From: Agapanthus africanus
Taxonomy: Eukaryota; Streptophyta; Magnoliopsida; Asparagales; Amaryllidaceae
NCBI GenBank assembly: GCA_030015575.1
Contig: CM057349.1
Span: 259,279,077 to 259,343,076 of the forward strand
Direction: 5' to 3'
Length of the DNA stretch: 64,000 bases
Of the stretch, positions 1 through 12,184 are shown in pieces. The notes under the pieces were generated by a model. That model did no database searches. It was given only the letters and a program-made list of their open reading frames with translations, and had not been told where the DNA came from. Numbering within the stretch: the stretch's first letter is position 1; every line of letters starts with the position of its first letter. The translations under genes and the position numbers were made by a program.

Positions 1-1638
1 GAGGATCGTCATTTGTCTCGTGTGAGTTCCCACTGTACTTTGATTACTACCCTACCACGCTCAAAGGAGACGTGCAAACAGGTTTTAGTTGGGTACAGTC
101 CCGAGCCACATGGAAGCAGTGAGCGGATCTTCAGGGGTTCGTCTCTCCCGGTATTGGGGGTGAGGTCGCGCTGTGTCTAGGAGAGCCATTACACGAAGCC
201 CTCGGCCGAGGCAGGAGATTTACTGGTAGGTATTCCAGTAGTATCTCAGGGTGTTCTGGGCTACACTCCGACACGACTTGTACCGCTTTTGGGGGTCTGA
301 CTTTTACTAACCCCCTAGGCCCGCCATGCTATGCTCATAGACGAACGGACCGGACTGTACGGATATTGTCACTGACAGGCTCAGTAGGGTGTCAGGATGA
401 GTTCGCTCATCGACGTCCCTTTTGGTCAATAGCTGGTAGCCCGTCACGTATGGCTAATACCTCCGACGTGCTAGTGGTTAAATCCACGGCCATAATATTG
501 ACGAGTCTTTAGAGTCCCCCACATTCAGTTGCTCAAGTTTTCGGGCGAAACGCTGTAGAGGCCGTATGGAGATATGGCAGGGTTCGATCAGATATGTGCG
601 GTATTGCACGGATCATGATTGGACGGAAAATACTAGCAGGCTTTGGTTTAAGCCGGATCCTAGTATCGCACAGTGTAGATTTTGTCTCATTGCATTTGTA
701 TTTCGGTCGGAGTACAAATGCTGGTGTGTATACACAGTAGCGGGGTTTTCCTGTAAGTCATTACGGGATCAATTTTTGGAGTTGCCAGTTTGCTTTCTGT
801 TTCGGCCATAATTCTTTGTATTTTTCATTGGCCGAAGTTTGGTGGAAGAGGGCTTATTTGCATTTGTACAAATAAGCTTTATGGAGGGTTCTCTTTGCAT
901 ATAGTTGCATCATGATGGTTTTCATGATGGTGCACCATCCATTGACTTGTTTTGACTCCATGATTACTTGACTTTTATAAGTGATGATGGAGGGTCATGA
1001 TGGTGGGTTTGGTGTGTTGGTTTTGTTAGTGATGATGATTCTTGATGATAACCTTCTCTCTCTCTCTTGCATGAAGTTGGCTCATTGTTTTTCATTCATG
1101 GACTCCACTCTCATTCTCCATCTCCTCTCATAGTGGCCGGCCAAAGAAGGGGGTGGGCTGTCCAATATTTTTAGTGTGGGTTTTTGTTCATTTGGCTTTG
1201 CAAAAATTCCCACAAGATCCATCTCCAAACTACATCTCATTCCTCCACCACTATGGCAACCTCCATAAACCCCAAAATGAGACATAGCACTACATTATAT
1301 TCTACAGCAAACCTTGGGCACGTCGACTCGCCAACTTCGTGCCCAAGTTGCCTCGGTATAGAGGTGGGAGCCCGTAAAAGAAGCCGGCGACGTGGTGCCC
1401 TTCCGGCGACGAGGTGGAGACCGGAGATTCCGCGGGGAGATCGGGACGACGACGAGAAGACCGGAGGACTCGGATCACTCGGTATACTTCTCTTCCCATC
1501 TTGTAGTTAGCTAGATGTAGTTTAATGGCCCGATCCGGGTTTTAGTGCGTGGTGGTGCCGGTTTGAAAAGTTATTGTAAATCACCGCTTCCGCATTTTGG
1601 CCTCGGGATGGAGGCCGGGACGCCGCCGTGCACTTACA
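1..1638 (+). repeat. 5' LTR of A (partial)
   Basis: This matches 7910-9547 base for base apart from scattered substitutions and ends in TTACA just before the primer binding site. It contains a CT-rich run near 1062-1076 and a GGCCGGCC motif near 1136. Short open frames here (for example 566-811 and 1184-1510) recur in the 3' LTR only because the two LTRs are copies; nothing marks them as genes. Confidence 0.92.
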
Positions 1639-1639
1639 G

Positions 1640-1652
1640 TGGTATCAGAGCC
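1640..1652 (+). other. Primer binding site of A (tRNA-iMet type)
   Basis: TGGTATCAGAGCC lies one base after the LTR end. It is complementary to the 3' end of plant initiator tRNA-Met, the usual primer for minus-strand synthesis in plant copia and gypsy elements. Confidence 0.93.
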
Positions 1653-1850
1653 TCACCATTAACCTAGTCTAGCTTGGTCTAATGTGTTTACATTTCCGAT
1701 CGAACAAAAATCCCCAAAAAGCGTATTTTTATTTGCACAGTTTCTGTCGAAATTTTTTGGGCTCTAAAAATTTTTCAGGTTGTTGCAGAGAGATGTGCAT
1801 GGTGTCATGAGAATACTGGTGAAATTTGGTCGGCTGTACTCTCTATATAG

Positions 1851-1894
1851 CCGCGGAACCGCGGCCTTAACCCCCATTTGGCCGCGGTTCCGCC
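1851..1894 (+). other. GC-rich leader hairpin of A
   Basis: GGAACCGCGGCC at 1855-1866 is perfectly complementary to GGCCGCGGTTCC at 1880-1891, with a 13-nt loop. It lies about 200 nt after the primer site. Hairpins with different sequence occur at the equivalent place in B (11255-11295), G (34457-34501), H (about 50483-50522) and J (60116-60160). Confidence 0.8.
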
Positions 1895-2087
1895 GCCGAA
1901 AAGTGAGCTCACTGCACCAAATTTCATGCAGTGATTCCTGAGTTGAAAATAGGGTTTTTGGAACATTCTTTTTGGGCCCAGAATTTCTTTATGTGCTACA
2001 GTAGTACTTGGGGGCCCACTTAGGAATATTTGATCGATCGAAAATTTTAAACACATTAGTTCATAGTATTTACATTATATCTGCGAC

Positions 2088-2165
2088 CGTGAATGTCACT
2101 TGATCGGTAAATCCTGTCTAACTGCTATAGCCCGGTTAGACGGATTTGCGAACGTGACATTCACG
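2088..2165 (+). other. Nested three-stem structure in A leader
   Basis: Three successive stems face each other: CGTGAATGTCAC (2088-2099) with GTGACATTCACG (2154-2165), AAATCC (2109-2114) with GGATTT (2142-2147), and GTCTAAC (2116-2122) with GTTAGAC (2135-2141). TTGATCGGT sits between the first and second 5' arms. B carries the same outer stem at 10984-10995 and 11050-11061. J carries a diverged version in which the middle stem is AAACC/GGTTT and still pairs. Confidence 0.82.
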
Positions 2166-2398
2166 TTGATGTTCTGTGATTGTGCTGTGATGTTGCGGAT
2201 TGGTCGTGGGGGATAGCCTGGATGCAATGCTAGTACAGTTTTTTTTTGTTGTATTATGTACATTTGATATTGCGGGGTGAGCGTCCGACATGTGGACTGC
2301 CGTCACTGCCTGTTTGTATTATTCTTTTGGGGCACGACCAGGTTGCGGTCGATGTACCCGTTGTATGTATATTTTACTTTCTGTACTAAGATTGCCCC

Positions 2399-2645
2399 GC
2401 GGAGGGGTGCACGGATAGCCGGGTTCTAGAGGGCAACGAGCCCGCATCTCATGGCATTGAGACGGAGGGGGCTTCACTCTAGAATTGGCGGGCTATTCGC
2501 CGCACTTGTAGGGGGTACAGGTTGACCCAGGAGGGGTGCCCAAGTTACTGGATTCCATGAAGTGCTGGGTGGTCCATTCACGTTGCTGAAGGGGGCTGCC
2601 TCGCTTCAGGTTTTGGCGGGTAACTTGTCGCGCCCGTAGGGGTCT
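2399..2645 (+). repeat. Two-unit structured domain in A leader
   Basis: Two related units of about 120 nt lie in tandem, each starting with GAGGGGTGC and ending near CGTAGGGG. In unit 1, GGTTCTAGAG (2422-2431) pairs with CTCTAGAATT (2477-2486), and GGATAG (2413-2418) with CTATTC (2493-2498). In unit 2, CAAGTTAC (2541-2548) pairs exactly with GTAACTTG (2620-2627), and CTGAAG with CTTCAG. Type II elements have one unit with compensated stems. Confidence 0.75.
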
Positions 2646-3128
2646 AGGATTTCATTGCACAGGCTATCCACACGACCAGGGGAACGTCGGGTTTCAGTAG
2701 CGGCTCTGTGAAACCTGGGGATCCCAGATATCTGTATTGTTCTGTGATGCTGTACATTTCTGTGATGTTGCATTTTATCACGCCTTGAGCGAAATATTAT
2801 ATATTGATATATATATACTAGTAGATGTTGTATATGTTTTGCATCCACGCTAGTCCAGTCCCCGCTCTATCGTTAGTTAGCTAACCTAACGGGTAATGAC
2901 GGAACCCAGTGGCGAATGTGGATGGCATATACGTACATCAGTATATTTTCTTTCTTTGTGGTGTGATCAATTGATGGGACTGCATTGATTCGGATCAATG
3001 CAAGTTAAAAACAAACCTATTCTGTTGTTGTTGGAACACTTTTCAAAAAGCTGTTATTTGCAAGGACGTTCACTTTTGTTTTGCATCATGGTATTCAGTT
3101 GGAATATCCTGCTCCTCAGTCGACGAGG

Positions 3129-3302
3129 CAAGGGCCGAGATCCCTTCACCGGGAGTGACCCCTTGGACAGAAGTTTGCGTCAGGGCAATAACTTCACTAT
3201 AGCCGATTACTTTTGCTTTGCATCGTGGTATTCAGTTGGAAAATCCTGCACCTCATTCTACGGGGAAAGAGACGAGATCCCTTCACCGGGAGTGACCTCT
3301 TT
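3129..3302 (+). other. Twin hairpins of A leader
   Basis: Hairpin 1 pairs CAAGGG (3129-3134) with CCCTTG (3160-3165). Hairpin 2 pairs AAAGAG (3266-3271) with CTCTTT (3297-3302). Both enclose the near-invariant inner hairpin TCCC-TTCACC-GGGA. Each is preceded by a small CCTC...GAGG or CCTC...GGGG hairpin. The two differ in stem sequence but both pair perfectly. Confidence 0.85.
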
Positions 3303-3449
3303 AGCAAAGATTTTCGTCACTATATTTTCTAAAAAGCTATCCGTTCTTTCAACGATATCAAGTTCATTACGTTAAAGGTTTTCGCCAGAAACCATTCGTA
3401 GCCCTCCGTCGTTTCATATGGATAGTTAATAGTATTCAAGCTGTGTTTG

Positions 3450-3641
3450 TTGGCCATAGTCAAGGCACAGTGTTTGGTAGCTATTGGGTGTTCATATGTA
3501 GCATAGATAGATGCGTTGGTTTGGGACAATCGTATATCCTTGTTGGCCCTAGTCAAGGGCTTGTACGGGTGGGTTCAAATCAACCTGGACAATGACGGGT
3601 AGAACTTGACATGTGACTTATGATTTATTGGCTATAGTCAA
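3450..3641 (+). repeat. Triple TTGGC-NNNN-GTCAA motif in A
   Basis: Three copies lie at 3450-3463 (loop CATA), 3543-3556 (CCTA) and 3628-3641 (TATA). Each is followed by GG. The arms TTGGC and GTCAA can pair with one G-U wobble. The same trio occurs in G, H and J, and two of the three survive in B. Confidence 0.75.
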
Positions 3642-3920
3642 GGTCATAAGAGCATGGGGCAAAAATCACATCGGGAGTTTCTAAAGAAACTGAAACTTGC
3701 CAGATATGCGCATGCCTTCTGGAGTGTGATGACGTGAGCGGATTCCGTCACGTTATCATGCGATGATAGTTGGATCCCGATTCCCACTGATGAGTTGGTT
3801 TACTCCTCGGGTGATCCCGACTAATTCTTCTTTTGGGTTTGGAGAAGAATTTGAGGTTACAGTGGAAGGTTTCCAGATTAGATAAATTGGTTACCATTCT
3901 GATCTTGGTTAGAGTGCATG

Positions 3921-3952
3921 CTGAGTGTTTCTTTTCTCTCTCTCCTTGGCAG
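3921..3952 (+). promoter_or_regulatory. Candidate 3' splice site before pol of A
   Basis: A branch-like CTGAG is followed by a long CT-rich tract and TTGGCAG ending at 3952. The pol remnant begins just behind. The same arrangement is found at 37385-37407 (G), 47631-47660 (H, minus strand) and 62180-62208 (J). In H an ATG follows the AG directly; in A the equivalent codon reads ATT. Confidence 0.5.
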
Positions 3953-6900
3953 CGATCATTGACCCGACCCTAAACTATGACTCAGTGACCAAAATTAACC
4001 GAACCTTCTTTAATACTGGCTTTTGGATTGTCAGAGTTGCAAACCTCTTTGCCACTCCTACTTTTACCCTTTTCTCCAGGACACCCCGTATTACTATGAA
4101 CGTCCACTTCCATTGGACAAAACCATCGTATGGTTAGATACGAACTCGAAGGAATTTATTCGAGGATGGTTTCCGGTTCTGGAGCAAACGAATAGGACTA
4201 TTCAGTTGTCTTTTCCTTTTTACCTTCTCTCGCATTGCGAGTACTCCTTGGTTTAGGAGATAGTACACCTATTACGCAAATTGGATAGTCTTCTTCCAGA
4301 CTATAGGCAGGTGCCGACTGATAGGGAATGAAGAAAACCAATTAGCCTAACGATGGTGTACAGAAGGTATTATGTAAAGACAAAGAAAGGGATTAGAAGG
4401 AGGGCAAAGTAAATTGCGACTGCTATTCACGACCAAACCAAGTATTTCATTACCACTCCCATTTCACCTTTGTATTTCTCCAGGACACTCCGTATCACTA
4501 CGAAGATCCACAGTTTATTGGATACTCCATCGTATGGTTATATACGAACTCGAAAGGAACTTGTTCCAGTTCGGGGATGGATTCTGGTTCAGGAGAAATA
4601 GGAATAAGGTTTATTCGGTTGTCTTTTATCTTCACCTTCTCTCGCATTGCGAGTGATCCTAGGATTAGGACAGTACACCCATTATGCTTATTGGATAGTC
4701 TTCTTCCAAACCATAGGCCGGTGCCGAACGGTAAGGAAGGAAGAAAACCATTTTGTCTAAAGGGGTGTGCAGAAGGTAATGACTAAAGACATAGAAAAGG
4801 ATTTGGAAAGATGGCAAAGAATTACACGGTTATAGTCGTGAATCTGGATAATGGAAGAGGCATTACTAGGAATACCAGGATACCCCATCGAAACATTTCA
4901 ATGTTTCAGTTTCACTGTGTACTGTTAAAAGAAAACTGATTTCCCAATTAATCCTTGCTCCACGGTATGTATTTACCAGGTATGATTCTCACATCTGTGT
5001 GGTTTTACAGATGATGAGTGGGAGTAAGTTATTGGGAATTGGGTGATCATCCTCATTATATCGGGATTCGTTGTAATTGGTGATATTTGAGGAAGTCACC
5101 TGGGTTGTTTGCCGGACGGCGAATATTTGGTTTTGAATATCCGTTATAATGCACCATTTTCAAATTGATGTATCTGTACGTCTATTTTTATAGAGTGAGA
5201 TATACCTTTTTGAAATTATGTCGATGACATTTGCCTATATCAGTTGATGGTTAGGTAAGGAGCATTAAACAGCGGTGTAATTCTTCATAACCATAAGTAC
5301 AGTTTTCAACCTACGACACACAGGGAGTGAGTTATTAGACTCAAGGGACTTGTACAGAGTATTGTATATTGTCCAGTGTCCATTAGGACAGAGGGGATGG
5401 TCCTCGTACTATATTCAGTTTACTTATGACTTCTCTAGTTTTTAGACAGGTGTTTCGTGGAAACACAGGGTCCAAATTTTGAGAAGTTATAGGTATATGA
5501 ATAAAGTAGAGAACCAGGTGTTGCAAGTATCGGGATTCTTCAAGGTAATAGAAGATGTAGATATTTGTGAATGGTATTCAGTTGATAGTAATGATTAAGA
5601 GAAATTGCTTCTCTTTCAGGTTACTCATAATTGGAAGTATTCCTAAGTTGAGTAACGCTGATCGGCCTCCTTCCATTTAGTTGACATGCACTGGAGACAG
5701 CTGCATGATTTGAATCTGGTTCAATTAAATCTGTGCCTCTGTTTTTATATTGGATATAGAACAGTTCATATCTTAACGATGTTAAGGTACGGGGAGTTGT
5801 CCGGCCTATACTTAAAACCAGACTCTGGATAACTCAAGGCACGTTTCTGTAATGGCTGTTTGTGGATTGACCCAGGCTATGACGAGGGTTGACTTTCTAC
5901 CATCTGGAAGATCAATAGTGATATTGTTCTAGACTCGCCATAGTTTTAATAAAAAAATGGATTTTTTTTCAGAAAACAGAAGTGGGAGTATGGTAGAACT
6001 GGAAGTGATTCCAGAACCACAAACGATTACTGAAGATTTGATAGGAACCTAAAGTTCAATCTGGTTTGACATTCCATTGGCCACTCCGCAGATATGGTGG
6101 GTAACCTCAGGCACCAGAGAGGTACTCCGGTAGCCTCAAGGACGGTGACAGGGAAGTTCTTGTTTACCCAGACTTGCCATTGCTGTTGTTCCAGACCGTG
6201 AGACCCGGCAAGAGGATGAGTATAGCGTCGTTCTAAACTAGCTTTAGAAGTGTACGTCTATATGACTCTGCCAGAGGGTTGTCGTGGTCAGTGGGAGCAG
6301 CGGAAGCATTGGTGGACAAGTGGCTTATGTCTATTTATAGACTAAAGCAGATGTAGCGGAGATAGATCATCTATTTCTGACATGACAGTCATAGGTTTGA
6401 CTTCATCAGAATAGGGGATGGATCTGTTAAGAAGGTAGTAGGGTGTGATGTCATGGTATCTGAATGACATACACAGAGTAGGAAGTGAAATTCCTATACT
6501 ACGATCGGTTATACTTTGGTCGTCACACAGTGGTTTCTCCACATGGGACTTGGACATTATATCAGACATACTGGTTACTAGATCTATGGTTTTAGATCTA
6601 GATTTTGGTGGTTTCCCAATCTGGGTACTTAGACAGCATTCTATGAGTATTTAGAATGGACGACTCCTGGCATGGTAGTATACCTGCAGGTGATGGAGTC
6701 ACCCTCTCTAAAGGTGTCTTACAGAATAAAGGGGAGAGGGATACGCATGATTGGCAGATCACTTGCTTAGGCAATTGAGTTGATCATGAGATGTCAAGTA
6801 CCACACCAGATGTTGTTTTTGTAGTAGATGCAATAAGTTGATATTGATCCAATCCTGGAGAAACAGTCGGAAGCAGTTTTGGAATATAAGTTGATGTTCT

Positions 6901-7373
6901 AGGGATATGATAACGACAGCCTCCTTTAGGAGACGGTTATCATTCCAGGCTTCCAAGGTGACCTGGATGACAGAGTGGCTGTCAGAGTTATAGTTTTCCC
7001 TCTGACGAGGGGCGGTATTTTGGACAGGTGGTCCAGGCGGATACTGAGGGAAGGATGGCACAGGATACTGATTAATTTCAGTTGACGATACAGTCTAAGA
7101 AATTTGTATTTGGAGTTCATTTATGAGCTAGGTCCCATCAGACATCCAGACATTCTATGACAGCTATTGCTCATTTCGGGAGATGGCTTTCTTCGCGAAC
7201 ATGGGATATAGAGAGACATAGAAAGAAATATCAAAGCGGATCCACTCATTGAAGCTATTCCTCGAACGCAATAGTTTCGCAAACGAGCTTTGTGAGACTG
7301 ACTAGTAGAGGAGTTGGGTGTTCGGTATCACACGGGCTGTGAGTATGCGACATCGCAATAATTAGCCTTGAGT
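3953..7373 (+). pseudogene. Shredded copia pol of A
   Basis: Frames are broken throughout, and I can only recognise scattered pieces. Around 5795-5830 is the segment ending copia integrase (GGGGAGTTGTCCGGCC, shared with J at 63731). At 6445-6654 a frame resembles a decayed reverse transcriptase core region, with LNDIH where a copia element would have its YVDD-type box. Near 7235 GCGGATCCACTC matches the ADPL part of the RNase H tail. Stop codons and frameshifts make a functional product impossible. Confidence 0.7.
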
Positions 7374-7374
7374 G

Positions 7375-7386
7375 CAAGTGGGAGAT
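7375..7386 (+). other. Polypurine tract of A
   Basis: CAAGTGGGAGAT abuts the 3' LTR, where plus-strand synthesis is primed. G has the identical tract at 40201-40212. Confidence 0.85.
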
Positions 7387-9547
7387 TGTTGGATATAGTG
7401 CCCTCAGAGTCAATTATTGGATCACAGGAACGTGATTGCAATGATTGAGGGAGGATCTATGCCGGTAGGACAGTCTTACTCGAGATGATAGTATGCTATC
7501 TGGTTTATCTTTATCATCGTGTACTGCTTTAGGTGACCAGACAGGTCGCTATTACACGTTGATAAAGCCCCTAGGATTCATGCTTGACTGCCAGCAGTAT
7601 GAAGGCGATCATATACGTGGGAGCTGGTAGTCTATAAGCACATCCTTAAAAGGTCCCTAGTCGTGGGAGTTTCGAGACAGGGCATCGATACTCCAGAGTA
7701 GACTAGTGTATACAGTCGAGACCCCGACAAGGGGCGGTGTCCGGTCTCACAAGCCACTGGTGTCAGTTGGTTCACCTAAGATGTATACAGGTGCTCATTT
7801 GGTTATGAGTACACCGGACAGGACTCGCCGGGAACCTGCTAGTTGGGATTATACCAGACGTCAGATGGCAGTTCCCTGGTGACATGTGTACAGGTTAGTT
7901 CATCGACCTGAGGATCGTCATTTGTCTCGTGTGAGTTCCCACTGTACTTTTATTACTACCCTACCACGCTCAAAGGAGACGTGCAAACAGGTTTTAGTTG
8001 GGTACAGTCCCGAGCCACATGGAGGCAGTGAGCGGATCTTCAGGGGTTCGTCTCTCCCGGTATTGGAAGTGAGGTCGCGCTGTGTCTAGGAGAGCCATTA
8101 CACGAAGCCCTCGGCCGAGGCAGGAGATTTACTGGTAGGTATTCCAGTAGTATCTCAGGGTGTTCTGGGCTACACTCCGACACGACTTGTACCGCTTTTA
8201 GGGGTCTGACTTTTACCAACCCCCTAGGCTCGCCATGCGATGCTCATAGACGAACGGACCGGACTGTACGGATATTGTCACTGACAGGCTCAGTAGGGTG
8301 TCAGGATGAGTTCGCTCATCGACGTCCCTTTTGGTCAATAGCTGGTAGCCCGTCACGTATGGCTAATACCTCTGACGTGCTAGTGGTTAAATCCACAGCC
8401 ATAGTATTGACGAGTCTTTAGAGTCCCCCACATTCAGTTGCTCAAGTTTTCGGGCGAAACGCTGTAGAGGCCGTATGGAGATATGGAAGGGTTCGATCAG
8501 ATATGTGCGGTATTGCACGGATCATGATTGGACGGAAAATACTAGCGGGCTTTGGTTTAAGCCGGATCCTAGTATTGCACAGTGTAGATTTTGTCTCATT
8601 GCATTTGTATTTCAGTCGGAATACAAATGCGGGTGTGCATACACAGTAGCGGGGTTTTCCTGTAAGTCATTACGGGATCAGTTTTTGGAGTTGCCAGTTT
8701 GCTTTCTGTTTTGGCCATAATTCTTTGTATCTTTCATTGGCCGAAGTTTGGTGGAGGAGGGCTTATTTGCATTTGTGCAAAAAAGCATTATGGAGGGTTC
8801 TCTTTGCATATAGTTGCATCATGATGGTTTTCATGATGGTGCACCATCCATTGACTTGTTTTGACTCCATGATTACTTGACTTTTGTGAGTGATGATGGA
8901 GGGTCATGATGGTGGGTTTGGTGTGTTGGTTTTGTTAGTGATGATGATTCTTGATGATAACCTTCTCTCTCTCTCTTGAATGAAGTTGGCTCATTGTTTT
9001 TCATTCATGGACTCCACTCTCATTCTCCATCTCCTCTCATAGTGGCCGGCCAAAGAAGGGGGTGGGCTGTCCAATATTTTTAGTGTGGGTTTTTGTTCAA
9101 TTGGCTTTGCAAAAATTCCCACAAGATCCATCTCCAAACTACATCTCATTCCTCCACCACTATGGCAACCTCCATAAACCCCAAAATGAGACATAGCACT
9201 ACATTATATTCTACAGCAAACCTTGGGCACGTCGACTCGCCAACTTCGTTCCCGAGTTGCCTCGGTATAGAGGTGGGAGCCCGTAAAAGAAGCCGGCGAC
9301 GTGGTGCCCTTCCGGCGACGAGGTGGAGACCGGAGATTCCGCGGGGAGATCGGGACGACGACGAGAAGACCGGAGGACTCGGATCACTCGGTATACTTCT
9401 CTTCCCATCTTGTAGTTAGCTAGATCTAGTTTAATGGCCCGATCCGGGTTTTAGTACCCGGTGGTGCCGGTTTGAAAAGTTATTGTAAATCACCGCTTCC
9501 GCATTTTGGCCTCGGGATGGAGGCCGGGGCGCCGCCGTGCACTTACA
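7387..9547 (+). repeat. 3' LTR of A (2161 bp, complete)
   Basis: It runs from TGTTGGATATAG to CACTTACA and is therefore the reference copy for type I LTRs in this window. It is homologous to the LTRs of J (57775-59904) and K (52954-54994, inverted). Immediately to the right begins the inverted leader of B. Confidence 0.92.
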
Positions 9548-11493
9548 GTTCTACCCGTCATTCTCCAGGTTAATTTGAACCCACCCGTACAAGCCCTTGA
9601 CGAAGGCCAACAAGGCTATACGACTGTCCTAAACCAACGCATCTATCTATGCTGCAGAAAAGCAATAAGCAGCTACCATACACTATGCCTTGACGAAGGC
9701 CAACAAACATAGCATGAATACTACGTGCTACTCGTCTGAAACGACGGAGGGCTACGAATGGTTTCTGGCGAAAAACCTTTAACGTAATGAACTGTATATC
9801 GTTGAAGGAACTAGATAGCTTTTATAAAAATATAGTGACGAAAACCTTTGCTAAAGAGGTCACTCCCGGTGAAGCGATCTCGGCTCTTTCCCCGTAGAAT
9901 GAGGTGCAGGATATTCCAACTGAATACCACGATGGAAAGAAAAAGTAAACGACTATAGTGAAGTTATTGCCCTGACGCAAACTTCTGTCCAAGGGGTCAC
10001 TCCCGGTGAAGGGATCTCGGCCCTTGCCTTGTCGACTGAGGTGCTGGATATTCATAACCGAATACCACTGTGCAAAACAAAAGTGACCGTCCTTGCAATA
10101 ACAGCTTTTTGAAAAAATGTTCCAACAACATCAGAATAGGTTTGTTTAACTTGCATTGATCCGAATCAATGCAGTCCCATCAATTGATCACACCAATAAA
10201 GAACGAAAATAATGACGTACGTATATGCCATCCGCATTCGCCACTGGGTCCCGTCATTACCCGTTTGGTTAGTTAACTAACGACAGAGCGGGGACTGGAC
10301 TAGCGCGGATGCAAAACATATACAACATCTACTAGTATATATATCAATATATAATATTTCGCTCAAGGCGTGATAAAAAAGAAACATCACAGAAATGTAA
10401 TAAGCATCACAGAACAATACAGATATCTCGGATCCCCGGGTTTCACAGAGCCGCTACTGAAACCCGACGTTCCCCTGGTCGTGTGGATAGCCTGTGCAAT
10501 GAAATCCTAGACCCCTACAGGTGCGGCAAGTTACCCGCCAAAACCTGAAGTGAGGCAGCCCCCTTCAGCAACGTGAATGGACCACCTAGCACTTCCCGGA
10601 ATCCGGTAACTTGGGCACCCCTCCTGGGTCAACCTGTACCCCCTACGAGTGCGGCGAATAGCCCGCCAATTCTAGAGTAAAGCCCCCTCCGTCTCAATGC
10701 CATGAGATGCGGGCCCGTTGCCCTCTAGAACCTGGCTATCCGTGCACCCCTCCGTGGGGTAATCCTAGTACATAAAGTAAAATATACATACAATGGGTAC
10801 ATCGACCTCGACCCGGTCGTGCCCCAAAAGAATAATATACAAACAGGCAGTGACGGCAGTCCACATGTCGGACGCTCGCCCCGCAATATCAAATGTACAT
10901 ATAAAACGAAACTGTACTACCACTGCAACCAGGCTATCCCCACGACCAATCCGCTATCAACACAGCAATACACAGAACATCAACGTGAATGTCACGTTCG
11001 CAAATCCGTCTAACCGGGCTATAGCAGTTAGACAGGATTTACCGATCAAGTGACATTCACGGTCGCAGATATAATGTAAATACTGTGAACTAATGTGTTT
11101 AAAATTTTCGATCGATCAAATTTACCCAAGTGGGCCCCAAGCACTACTGTAGCACATAAAGAAATTCTGGGCCCAAAAAGAATATACCAAAACCCCTGTT
11201 TTCAACACAGAGACTCTCTGTAAAAGTTTGATACACTGAACAGTAAAGACTGCGGCGGAACCGAGACCCAAGCATGGGTTTGGCCGCGGTTCCGCGGTAG
11301 GATAGTGTGTTCACGTGATCAAATTTCTACAGAAGTCTTAGAATTCCCTGCACATCATTGTGCAACACCCTGAAAATTTTTGGAGCCAAAAAAATTTCGA
11401 CAGAGAACTGATACTTTGAAAACGCGGGTTTTGGAATTTTGTTCTATCGAAGCTTTAAACATACTAGTGCAAGCTAGAAAAGAGTAATGGCCT
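9548..11493 (-). other. Leader of B with structured modules
   Basis: On the minus strand it contains the same modules as A: GC-rich hairpin arms at 11255-11263 and 11287-11295 with inner ACCCA/TGGGT, the nested stem between 10984 and 11061, the two-unit domain at about 10495-10765 (AATTCTAGAG at 10668-10677 facing CTCTAGAACC at 10723-10732), twin hairpins with CAAGGG/CCCTTG (9990-9995, 10021-10026) and AAAGAG/CTCTTT (9853-9858, 9884-9889), and two TTGGC-CTTC-GTCAA motifs at 9597-9610 and 9690-9703. No gag is visible. Confidence 0.8.
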
Positions 11494-11506
11494 GGCTCTG
11501 ATACCA
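11494..11506 (-). other. Primer binding site of B
   Basis: GGCTCTGATACCA is the reverse complement of the iMet-type site and lies one base inside the LTR edge at 11508. Confidence 0.92.
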
Positions 11507-11507
11507 G

Positions 11508-12184
11508 TGTAAGTGCACGGCGGCGCCCCGGCCTTCAAACTGAGGCCAAAATACGGAAACGATAATTTACTTTAACTTTTAAACCGGCACCACCGCGCAC
11601 AAAAATTCTCGGATTGAGCCATTAAACTAATTCTAGCTAACTAAAGAACGGGTGGAGAGATATACCGAGCGATCCGTGTCCTTCAGTCTTCTCGTCGTCG
11701 TCCCGATCTCCCCGTGGAATCTCCGGTCTTCACCTCCTCGCCGGAAGCGCACCACATCGCCGGCTTCTTTTACGGGCTCCCACCTCTGGACCGAGGCAAC
11801 TCGGGCACGAAGTTAGCGAGTCGACATGCCCAAGGTTTGCTGTAGGTTAATTGTATAACTTTATGTCTCTTTGGGGTTGTGGAAGTTGCAATTAGTGGAG
11901 GATTGAGATAATAGCATTTTTGGAGATGAGGTTGGGGATTTTTGCAAGCACAAGAGAACCAAAAATACCCTACAAAAATAATGGGCAGCCCTTTCCCATA
12001 TTGGCCGGCCTCATGTGATCAAGAGGAGAGGGTAAAAGTCCAAGGGGGGCGTATCTCAATAATGCAAGAGAGAGTGTGGAGTTATCATGAAGCATGATCA
12101 CAAGACAAGGTCCAACACTCCACCAACTAATCATCACAAACAAAAGTCAAGCAATCATGAGGTTATGAAGTCAAATGAAAGTGC
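11508..12184 (-). repeat. 5' LTR of B (partial, enters gap)
   Basis: It starts TGTAAGTGCACGGCGG on the plus strand, the inverse of the A LTR end, and is visibly more diverged from A than A's two LTRs are from each other. It is lost in the N run after 677 bp. Confidence 0.85.

Larger units (their letters stand above)
1653..3949 (+). other. Long non-coding leader of A with several structured RNA modules
   Basis: This is the stretch between the primer site and the pol remnant, where gag would be expected in an autonomous copia element. I find no gag-like frame and no CCHC zinc knuckle. Instead it holds hairpin modules that recur in the same order in B, G, H and J: a GC-rich hairpin, a long nested stem, a two-unit domain, twin hairpins and three small TTGGC hairpins. 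Packaging, dimerisation and translation control are all possible roles; none is shown by sequence alone. Confidence 0.75.
1..9547 (+). mobile_element. Element A: Ty1/copia LTR retrotransposon, type I, coding-dead, 5' end outside window
   Basis: Position 1 corresponds to position 7910 of a second copy of the same LTR, so about 522 bp of the 5' LTR lie before the window. The order is partial 5' LTR, iMet-type primer binding site, a 2.3 kb leader, a shredded copia pol, a polypurine tract and a full 3' LTR. I count about 36 substitutions over the 1638 shared LTR bases (about 2%), so insertion was fairly recent. No open frame of useful length survives, which implies help from another element when it moved. 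The 3' end sits directly inside inverted element B. The target duplication cannot be checked because the left flank is missing. Confidence 0.9.
9548..12184 (-). mobile_element. Element B: Ty1/copia type I, inverted, truncated
   Basis: Read on the minus strand it has an LTR end, a primer site and a leader that match A's first 3.6 kb. It stops where A inserted (9548), between the second and third TTGGC motif. On the other side its LTR enters the assembly gap. A and B thus form a large inverted pair of the same subfamily, one inside the other. No pol is left in the window. Confidence 0.88.

Noticed and set aside
566..811. Frame of 81 codons repeated at 8475-8720
   Set aside because: The repeat is explained by the two LTRs of A. 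J's LTR keeps homologous DNA without keeping the frame, so there is no sign of protein selection.
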